Below the pieces are notes generated by a model. The model was not told the origin of the DNA and searched no databases. It saw nothing but the letters and a program-made list of their open reading frames with translations. The translations under genes were made by a program, and so were the position numbers. A stretch of DNA of 64,000 bases from Drosophila persimilis (lineage: Eukaryota > Arthropoda > Insecta > Diptera > Drosophilidae): positions 124,001-188,000 of the forward strand of contig NW_020825421.1 in NCBI RefSeq assembly GCF_003286085.1, read 5' to 3'. This document shows positions 55,321 through 64,000 of this stretch, piece by piece (position 1 is the first letter of the stretch; the number at the start of each line of letters is the position of its first letter).

Positions 55321-55746
55321 GAACTTTAATTTTCTGTTGGCCGGCAGTTGGGTATAATTTCACTCACCCGATGGGTTCGGCCTTCGCTTAATAAACGTAG
55401 GAATGGTCGGCTGATCTTTTGACTAGATCTTAGCCAAGATGGACACGCGGTAATTTCGGTCGAGGTTAGAATTGTTCCTTTCACTGCACTACTTGAGTAT
55501 TTTACTCAGACGTGCGTCTGGGATCGCGAGTATAATTGGAAAGAACATTCCCAAGCTACTCTCCTTCCGCTTGAGCCCTTGGTTCTCTCATTCCCCTTTT
55601 CTCACCACACCTTGACAGTTGCCGCTGTTAACTTATGTAATTTTTTCCTGCGCGTAACTGCTCAAAAGGTGCAAGGTGCATGTCTAAGGGAAGGGGAAAC
55701 CGTGGGACGGTTATCCGATATTTTTGGTTGGACAGGCGCCACTACA
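55321..55746 (-). repeat. LTR-like block, duplicated unit 2
   Basis: Copy of 42340-42765. Confidence 0.45.
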
Positions 55747-55878
55747 TAGTTTTATTGTTTTATTGTCAATTTTATCCTCGCCTGTTGCTTTCTTTGTTTT
55801 CAGTTTTCTTATTATTGTCTGCAGCTCGGGCAGGGTGACCGGTTTGATGTGATTCCATTCTTCTTTTTGGTATAGCTC
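55747..55878 (-). pseudogene. Jockey RT start fragment, duplicated unit 2
   Basis: Copy of 42766-42897, EDKIDN retained. Confidence 0.75.
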
Positions 55879-56956
55879 TTTTTATACCCGATACTCAAAA
55901 TGAGTATTGGGGTATATTAGATTTGTGGTGAAAATGGATGTGTGTAACGTCCAGAAGGAATCGTTTCAGACCCTATAAAGTATATATATTCTTGATCAGC
56001 ATCAATAGCCGAGTCGATTGAGCCCTGTCTGTCCCCTTCAGCGCCTAGTGCTCAAAGACTATAAGAGCTAGAGCAACAATGTTTTGGATCCAGACTTCTG
56101 TGACTATGTCACTGCTACAAAAATATTTCAAAACTTTGCCCCGCCCACTTCCGCCCCCACAAAGGGCGAAAATCTGTGGCATCCACAATTTCGACGATAC
56201 GAGAAAACTAAAAACGCAGAATCGTAGAAGATGACTATATCTTCTAGAGTGCAAAATCTGAACCAGATCGTATAATTATTATAGCCAGAATCACGGAAAC
56301 AATTTCACTCTTTCTCGCTCTGTCTCTCTCTAACACACAGGTTTCATGGTCGGTTTTGCCAATTGCAAAATATGAGTTCAAGGATCTCAGAACCTATAAG
56401 AGCCAAAGCAATCAAATTTGGTATCCACACTCCTGTGATATCGGACCTTGACCGTTTCGTGTCCAAATTTCGGCACACCCCCTTCCGCCCCCGCAAAGGA
56501 TGAAAATCTGGGGTATCCACAAATCTCAGAGACTATTAAGGCTAGAGTAACCAAATTTATTATCCGCACTCCTGTTAGATCTCACTATAAAACGTATATC
56601 TCGAAATTTCGCCCCAACCCTTCCGCCCCCACAAAGGACGAAAGTCTGTTGCATCCACAATATTGCACATTCGAGAAAACTAAAAACACACAATTAAAGA
56701 AAATAACCATATCTATCAGATTGCTGAATCTGAATCAGATCGGATCATTTTTGTAGCCAAAAGCAAGAAATCAATTTGCAGTGGCTACGCAGCGCCCGAC
56801 GTCACGTTCAGACTGATTTTCTGTCTCTCTCGCACGCACTCTTTGTCGTGTCGTTTAAAATTAGCGGCGTCTGCCGGAGGAGAGCCATACTGACTAAGTA
56901 TCGGGTATAAATGTAGAGTTGCGGTCTCCGCAGCAACTCACAACGTTCCCCTCGTT
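55879..56956 (+). mobile_element. DINE, duplicated unit 3
   Basis: Copy of 42898-43975 with the contracted GTCY tract. Confidence 0.9.
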
Positions 56957-57666
56957 GCTTCTGCAGTTCGTCTATTATTGGATTATTTTCTGCCTTGTTA
57001 TGCGTTTGCGGTATCCTATGGCGCTCTTCTAGATGTTTTTTGAAAGCTTCAGCCTTTTCCATTGTTGGGTATGTTTGCCTTATTAAGCTTATTGCCTCTA
57101 GCTGTCTATTGAATTGGTTCTCCTTACAGTTTTTGATCGCCTTTCTCAGCTTGTTTGTGAGCATATTGTAGTGTCTCTTTGCTTCAGTTGTCCTTAGTAT
57201 TAGATATACTCGTCTCGCCTCCTTCTTTTTGTCAAGCATTTGCATAGTCACTTTGTCAAGTTTTAGTGTCCAACATTGGAATCGCTTGTCTTTTGGTTTT
57301 GATGTTTGTTCCGTTGCCAGATTTTATTTCTGTATTTAAGTGTATATTTTGGTTTAGATGATTTTGGAATTTCCTTACGTCAGCACCTCTAGGCATTAGT
57401 GGCATGGGTGGGTTTATTATTTGTTCATGGCGTCTAGTGGTTAATGCAATTATAATTGCTAAATGGTCAGACGTTAACTCTGTCGTTTTTGAGATCACGG
57501 CTTCCCCGTTTTGTAAGCCGCTCGTTATGCCAAAATCTATTGCAGATAGAGTCCTGCGTCCACCATATGGGTAGTGGGTGGCACGGCCCGTGGCCACTAT
57601 ATTATGCCGGTTCTTTGATTGGAAGGCCTCATATAGTCGCTGTGAGGGAGCGTACGCTCCACCCAC
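56957..57666 (-). pseudogene. Jockey endonuclease-linker fragment, duplicated unit 3
   Basis: Copy of 43976-44685. Confidence 0.8.
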
Positions 57667-57704
57667 ATCGCGATCACGGCGGACGCCACTGGCTTTTCAG
57701 AACC

Positions 57705-57992
57705 AAACCCAACAACAACGACGCAGCAACTGCCAAAGGATGGCGAGGGAAACACCGAGAACCAAAACCCAACAACAACGACGCAGCAGCAGCCAAAACG
57801 AGAGAGGAATACACCAAGGACCGAAAACCAACGGCATCGACGCAGCAACAGCGAGGAATACACCGAGAAAGCAGAAACCCAACTACAACGACGCAGCAGC
57901 AGCCAAAGACGGTGAGGAATACACCAAGAAGCAAAACCCAACGACAACAAAGCAGCGGAAGCCAAAGAGAGAGAGGAATACACCAAGAGCCG
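57705..57992 (+). repeat. 59-bp minisatellite, duplicated unit 3
   Basis: Copy of 44724-45011. Confidence 0.8.
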
Positions 57993-58416
57993 AAACGGTA
58001 GCCAACAGCATCAATTCAGCGACGGCCGGAGACGAGAAGCGCCGAAAAGATAAGCCGCCAGCGTCGACGCAGCAACGAAGCGCCGAAACGGTAAGCCCAC
58101 AGCAGCAACGGCGGAAGAGAAACGCGGAAAACCAAAACCGAGTAATGACGCGCCAGCAGCGAAAAGAGAGACAAAAGTCACCGGCGCAGCGTAGGCGCCG
58201 AACGACGGCGCCATCCCTCTGCCGCCGTGGGAATGACGACGCTGACCGCCCACGCTGACGCTGGATCGGAAGAGTTCTGAGGCTAGAGGAAAAAACGTGG
58301 AAAAAAGATTCGATTGGGAGCAGTCGTAGGAGTCGGACGTGTTCACGGAAAAATTCGAGTGGCTTGGAAAAAGTAAAACACGTGGCGGCCCAGATCCACG
58401 CCAACGCTATCAGTGA

Positions 58417-58513
58417 CACGGGGAAGCTCCTGCATCGACGCTGCGCTTACGGGGAGAAGACCCTGCATCGATACTACACTTACGGAGAGGAGATCCTGCA
58501 TCTACGTTCTGGA
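58417..58513 (+). repeat. 33-bp triplet repeat, duplicated unit 3
   Basis: Copy of 45436-45532. Confidence 0.8.
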
Positions 58514-58521
58514 CGTAGACG

Positions 58522-58600
58522 TTCTGGACGTTACACACATCCACTTTCACCACAAATCTAATATACCCCAATACTCATTTTGAGTATCGGGTATAAAAAG
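58522..58600 (-). repeat. Inverted DINE 5' tip, duplicated unit 3
   Basis: Copy of 45541-45619. Confidence 0.9.
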
Positions 58601-59027
58601 GAACTTTAATTTTCTGTTGGCCGGCAGTTGGGGTATAATTTCACTCACCCGATGGGTTCGGCCTTCGCTTAATAAACGTAGGAATGGTCGGCTGATCTTT
58701 TGACTAGATCTTAGCCACGATGGACACGCGGTAATTTCGGTCGAGGTTAGAATTGTTCCTTTCACTGCACTACTTGAGTATTTTCCTCAGACGTGCGTCT
58801 GGGATCGCGAGTATAATTGGAAAGAACATGCCCAAGCCACTCTCCTTCCGCTTGAGCCCTTGGTTCTCTCATTCCCCTTTTCTCACCACACCTTGACAGT
58901 TGCCGCTGTTAACTTATGTAATTTTTTCCTGCGCGTAACTGCTCAAAAGGTGCAAGGTGCATGTCTAAGGGAAGGGGAAACCGTGGGACGGTTATCCGAT
59001 ATTTTTGGTTGGACAGGCGCCACTACA
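58601..59027 (-). repeat. LTR-like block, duplicated unit 3
   Basis: Copy of 45620-46046. Confidence 0.45.
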
Positions 59028-59159
59028 TAGTTTTATTGTTTTATTGTCAATTTTATCCTCGCCTGTTGCTTTCTTTGTTTTTAGTTTTCTTATTATTGTC
59101 TGCAGCTCGGGCAGGGTGACCGGTTTGATGTGTTTCCATCCTTCTTTTTGGTATAGCTC
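59028..59159 (-). pseudogene. Jockey RT start fragment, duplicated unit 3
   Basis: Copy of 46047-46178. Confidence 0.75.
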
Positions 59160-60283
59160 TTTTTATACCCGATACTCAAAGTGAGTATTGGGGTATATTA
59201 GATTTGTGGTGAAAATGGATGTGTGTAACGTCCAGAAGGAATCGTTTCAGACCCTATAAAGTATATATATTCTTGATCAGCATCAATAGCCGAGTCGATT
59301 GAGCCCTGTCTGTCTGTACGTCCGTCCGACCGACCGTCCGTCCGTCCGTCCGTCCGTCCGTCCCCTTCAGCGCCTAGTGCTCAAAGACTATAAGAGCTAG
59401 AGCAACGATGTTTTGGATCCAGTCTTCTGTGATATGTCACTGCTACAAAAATATTTCAAAACTTTGCCCCGCCCACTTCCGCCCCCACAAAGGGCGAAAA
59501 TCTGTGGCATCCACAATTTCGACGATACGAGAAAACTAAAAACGCAGAATCGTAGATGACTATATCTTCTAGAGTGCAAAATCTGAACCAGATCGTATAA
59601 TTATTATAGCCAGAATCACGGAAACAATGTCACTCTTTCTCGCTCTGTCTCTCTCTAACACACAGGTTTCATGGTCGGTTTTGCCAATTGCAAAATATGA
59701 GTTCAAGGATCTCAGAACCTATAAGAGCCAGAGCAATCAAATTTGGTATCCACACTCCTGTGATATCGGACCTTGACCGTTTCATGTCCAAATTTCGGCA
59801 CACCCCCTTCCGCCCCCGCAAAGGACGAAAATCTGGGGTATCCACATATCTCAGAGACTATTAAGGCTAGAGTAACCAAATTTAGTATCCGCACTCCTGT
59901 TAGATCTCACTATAAAACGTATATCTCGAAATTTCGCCCCACCCCCTTCCGCCCCCACAAAGGACGAAAGTCTGTTGCATCCACAATATTGCACATTCGA
60001 GAAAACTAAAAACACACAATTAAAGAAAATAACCATATCTATCAGATTGCTGAATCTGAATCAGATCGGATCATTTTTGTATCCAAAAGCAAGAAATCAA
60101 TTTGCAGTGGCTACGCAGCGCCCGACGTCACGTTCAGACTGATTTTCTGTCTCTCTCGCACGCACTCTTTGTCGTGTCGCTTAAAATTAGCGGCGTATGC
60201 CGGAGGAGAGCCATACTGACTAAGTATCGGGTATAAATGTAGAGTTGCGGTCTCCGCAGCAACTCACAACGTTTCCCCTCGTT
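59160..60283 (+). mobile_element. DINE, duplicated unit 4
   Basis: Copy of 46179-47302. The expanded GTCY tract has the same unit order, an unusual result for a hypervariable tract unless the duplication is very young. Confidence 0.9.
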
Positions 60284-61008
60284 GCTTCTGCAGTTCGTCT
60301 ATTATTGGATTATTTTCTGCCTCGTTATGCGTTTGCGGTATCCTATGGCGCTCTTTTAGATGTTTTTTGAAAGCTTCAGCCTTTTCCATTGTTGGGTATA
60401 TTTGCCTTATTACGCTTATTGCCTCTAGCTGTCTATTGAATTGGTTCTCCTTACAGTTTTTGATCGCCTTTCTCAGCTTGTTTGTGAGCATATTGTAGTG
60501 TCTCTTTGCTTCAGTTGTCCTTAGTATTAGATATACTCGTCTCGCCTCTTTCTTTTTGTCAAGCATTTGCATAGTCACTTTGTCAAGTTTTAGTGTCCAA
60601 CATTGGAATCGCTTGTCTTTTGGTTTTGATGTTTGTTCCGTTGCCATGGCAGCTGCGTCATAGATATTCCTGGTGATTATGGCCACCGCATCATCAATGT
60701 CCAAGCCAGATTTTATTTTTGTATTTAAGTGTATATTTTGGTTTAGATGATTTTGGAATTTCTTTACGTCAGCACCTCTAGGCATTAGTGGCATGGGTGG
60801 GTTTATTATTTGTTCATGGCGTCTAGTGGGTAATGCAATTTTAATTGCTAAATGGTCAGACGTTAACTCTGTCGTTTTTGAGATCACGGCTTCCCCGTTT
60901 TGTAAGCCGCTCGTTATGCCAAAATCTATTGCAGATAGAGTCCTGCGTCCACCATATGGGTAGTGGGTGGCACGGCCCGTGGCCACTATATTATTCCGGT
61001 TCTTCGAT
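60284..61008 (-). pseudogene. Jockey endonuclease-linker fragment, duplicated unit 4
   Basis: Copy of 47303-48027, with the 62 bases retained. Confidence 0.85.
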
Positions 61009-61272
61009 TGTGAAATTTTAGAATAGTTTTTCTAAATAACAATACCGAAATTTTGGGTGACTGCAATTTTTTTTATTTTAATACGACGACTTTTCATATA
61101 TTGAAACAATTTCTTCTAAGCCTACCTTACCTACGGTGGCAAAGCGGGGCGAATTCGCCAAGAGCGAGAGAACGAGCTTTTATTGCGCTCCCGCTTTGCC
61201 CTAGCCTAACTTACACTAGACTTCATGAAATACTATCCTAATAACAATTATTATTATTCAAATGGCGCTACA
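61009..61272 (-). repeat. BEL/Pao 3' LTR, duplicated
   Basis: Copy of 48028-48291. Confidence 0.75.
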
Positions 61273-61299
61273 CCGGCCCCGTTGAAGGCCTGGAAGGCT

Positions 61300-62367
61300 T
61301 CAAACCATTGGCAGAAGCGCCAATTTGTGTATCGGCCTCCTGAACGTGGCTCCGCTGCTCGTCCTTAGCTCGACCACTCTGACCCTTCCGTCCTGCCCGG
61401 CGGTTGTTCCGACCACCCTTCCTAGGAGCCACTGTTGAGGGGGCAGGTTGTCCTCGGCGACGATTACTAGGTCGCCTTCCTTTATGTTTGGCTCCTCCTG
61501 GTGCCACTTGCATCTGATTTGTAATCCCAGCACATACTCCCGGGACCATCGCTGCCAGAACATTTGCCTGGCTGACGAGACAAGCCGCCATCGCTTTAAG
61601 CAGCTCAGACCCTCCTGGTCCGGGGTCCTGGGTGCTGGGGGTGCGATGAGCGGCCCGCCTGTCAGCAGGTGCCCGGGAGTCAGCGCGTCTCCGTCGCTTG
61701 GGTCTGGGCTTAGGGGTCCTAGCGGGCGCGAGTTGAGTACCGCCTCGATCCCGACCAGCACGGTCTCCAGCTCCTCTGCGGTGAGGAGAGCGCTTCCGAT
61801 GGCGCGTAGGAGTAGGCCCTTGGCAGACTTCACACCGGCCTCCCAAAGTCCGCCCATGTGCGGTGCTCGAGGCGGTATGAAGGCAAACTCGCACCCGCTT
61901 CTTGACGCAAATTCGCGTATCTCGTCCGCTTCCGCCTCCATCTTCCTCCGCAGTTCGCTGAAGTGGCGACTTGCTACGACGAAATTTGTCGCGTTGTCGC
62001 AGTTCACGCGTTGCGGACATCCTCGACGACCGACGAACCTTTGGAATGCCAACAAGAAGGAATTAGTCGTCAAATCGGAGACAATTTCTAAATGAACCGC
62101 CTTGGACGCAAAACAGACAAATAACGCTATGTAGGACTTATAAGGGGGCCTTCCACGAATTTTCAGAGTCGTATAGACTGGGCCACAAAAATCAACGCCA
62201 CATACTGAAAATGGGCGGAGAGCACGGAGCCGGTCTGCGGGTAAGTTGCCCATCATTTGGGTCTGGAGTAGCGGCTTGCATTTAAAGCAACGAATACACG
62301 ACCTAACTGTCGCCCTGCAGACCGCCTGAGCATTCACTATCCAAATGCGCTGTCTAAGGATACTCAC
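61300..62367 (-). pseudogene. BEL/Pao integrase, duplicated
   Basis: Same 355-residue frame as 48319-49386, with the same one-base loss before it. Confidence 0.85.
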
Positions 62368-63821
62368 GAGTGTCGTGGGCCGGCATGAAAATTCGTTAGA
62401 TGCAGATAGCGAACGTATGTCTGCACAAACTGCGAGCGTTTTGTCAATAACAAAGGAAACTTGGCATTATATGACATAGGAGCGTTAACTAGTCGCCCCC
62501 CAACTCGCAACAACGAAAAAGAGCACCATGTCCCAGCCTCTTCATGGATGAAGGGATTCAAGCGCTGAAGACTGGGGCCTAACTTGGTGCCTTTACGAAC
62601 CCTTTCAATATCTTCTTGAGACTCATTTTTCTGTGTTATTTCGACTATTTTTAGAAACGCCTCGTCGTATTCTACGGATGACGGAATTTTTCCAAAGTTG
62701 AGACTTTTGTCTTTGCATTTTCGGATGAAGCGGAACACGAAAACGAACACTCTTAGCAGTTTGAGGTGTGACGAGTATCCCTCGATTACATCCACTAAGT
62801 AATTTGGCTTGGCCGCGACGGTCAGTCCGACCGATTTCTTCCGACTTTCCATCTGTATCTCTTCTTCGGAAAGCTCGAAGTGTGGATTTCTGGGCCAGCT
62901 CTCTTCTTCAAACTTTAAGAACTCTGGTCCACCAAACCAGATCGACTGCACGATTTCCTCTACGTCACAACCTCTCGAAACTATGTCTGCTGGGTTCTGT
63001 TTTGTTGGCACATGCCGCCACGTAGCTTCACTTGACCACTCTTGAATCTCCGCTACTCGGTTCGCAACGAATGTTGACAACGACGAAGGGTGGGATCTGA
63101 TCCAATGAAGAGTAACTTCTGAATCTGACCAGAATATCATTTTATCAATTGGAACCTTGAGCAGTGATTTGATTCGGTGACAAAGGTCTGCTAGAAGGTG
63201 AGCGGCACATAACTCAAGCCTTGGGAGCGTTTTCGTCTTGAGTGGCGCTACTTTCGACTTTGCAGTCAACAAGGAGACCTTGAAACCTTCTGCAGTCTTT
63301 CTACGGATATAGACGCAGGCTCCATAAGCTCTCATGGATGCGTCGGCAAAGGCATGTACTTGAATCGGTGACATGGGATCAGTATGCACAAATCGAGGTA
63401 TGGTAATCTTCTCCAACTGACCCAAGGATTCTTTTAATAAGTTCCATGCTGTTTCCAAGTTCATTGGAATTGACTCATCCCAATCTAGCTTGTTGAGCCA
63501 AAGCTCCTGCAGTAGGATCTTTCCCTTAATTACTAAAGGACTTAACAAGCCAAGGGGGTCAAACAGCTTTGATGTCACCGATAAGATGTTCCGTTTTGTC
63601 GCTCGGAGACCCATAACTGACGTGTCAATTTGGAACTTAAAGACGTCTTCGTGTGGCAGCCACGATATTCCTAACGCCTTAGTTGACTCTGAGTCCGTGA
63701 TCGTTATCGGTTTAACTGTGCTCTCGGATGCGGTGACCTCAGGTGAGTTCGAAAACCATTTAGTCAATTCAAACCCAGCGGTTTGAAGAACCTGAGCCAC
63801 ATCAGTGTAATATGTCACTAT
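62364..63821 (-). pseudogene. BEL/Pao RT end and RNase H, duplicated
   Basis: Same 484-residue frame as 49383-50840. Confidence 0.85.
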
Positions 63822-64000
63822 TGTAATTATAACACTGGCACGTCTGTGCCGTTTGACTTCGGTTTTTTGAATATCTTTATTGAATTTATTCTTATAAATC
63901 AGACCGCATAGCTGCGCTGCCGGTTACGCCAACAGCGGAGCGGCTTCATACATATTTGTCTTATCAGCATAATCGAGAGGGCAAGAGCCGTATGTACATA
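63822..64000 (-). repeat. mdg1/412-like LTR, duplicated, cut by the window end
   Basis: The first 179 bases of the copy of 50841-51204; the rest should lie at 64001-64185. Confidence 0.6.

Larger units (their letters stand above)
52769..64000. repeat. Second copy of a 12,981-bp segmental duplication
   Basis: Every block from about 39.79 kb to 51.02 kb recurs at +12,981 with no indel, and no substitution in the stretches compared, including unit-private marks. The left edge is within 52769-52876; the right edge is beyond the window. Confidence 0.9.

Noticed and set aside
1-64000. tRNA, rRNA or other structured RNA genes
   Set aside because: None recognised; the tRNA-like strings at 4707 and 7363 are primer binding sites.

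Overview
The window is eukaryotic repeat DNA with no recognisable host gene. It looks like fly heterochromatin, almost certainly Drosophila. The grounds are many copies of a DINE-1/mini-me-like Helitron-derived element (subterminal inverted repeat TATACCCGATAC, a TA tract, a GTCY tetranucleotide tract and a 3' hairpin), an R1-clade non-LTR retrotransposon in an AC microsatellite, BEL/Pao elements with and without env, a Ty3/gypsy element with a lysine-tRNA type primer binding site, and jockey-clade fragments. An obscura-group species is possible but cannot be proved from the sequence.

Layout. 1-5585 (minus): a Ty3/gypsy element with a decayed gag-protease region but a pol frame that stays open from about 2072 off the left edge, plus a lysine-type PBS and an 859-bp LTR. 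5586-7134 (minus): the 3' part of an env-bearing BEL/Pao element. 7135-10396 (plus): a second copy of the same gypsy family, head to head with the first, broken inside RT. 10397-14047 (plus): the 3' half of another env-bearing BEL/Pao element. 14045-24353: two nearly identical full-length R1-clade elements, head to tail, at an (AC)n/ACATTAACAT target. 24354-26639 (minus): a 3' piece of a jockey-clade element. 26803-27756: a DINE. 27757-32193 (plus): a BEL/Pao element lacking the RT core, then its putative LTR. 32194-33057: no assignable gene. 33058-33786: an inverted DINE.

33787-48027 is a tandem array of a composite unit of about 3.3 kb. Each unit holds DINE, jockey endonuclease-linker (minus), a 59-bp minisatellite, a 33-bp triplet repeat, an inverted DINE tip, an LTR-like block and a jockey RT-start fragment. 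The array ends where a BEL/Pao element (48028-50840, minus) entered the jockey endonuclease. That element is in turn cut by a mdg1/412-like LTR (50841-51204). Two DINEs follow. From about 52.8 kb to the window end, everything from about 39.8 kb onward recurs at a constant offset of 12,981 bp with no difference seen in the stretches compared. The junction lies inside a chimeric DINE, so this is a very recent segmental duplication or an assembly artefact.

How it works together: there are no operons. The elements encode their own replication proteins (gag, protease, RT, RNase H, integrase, or ORF1 plus endonuclease/RT). Nearly all are broken. The exceptions with long open frames are the gypsy pol at the left edge and both frames of the first R1-clade copy. 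The main structural story is that DINE copies act as homology blocks for amplification and rearrangement.
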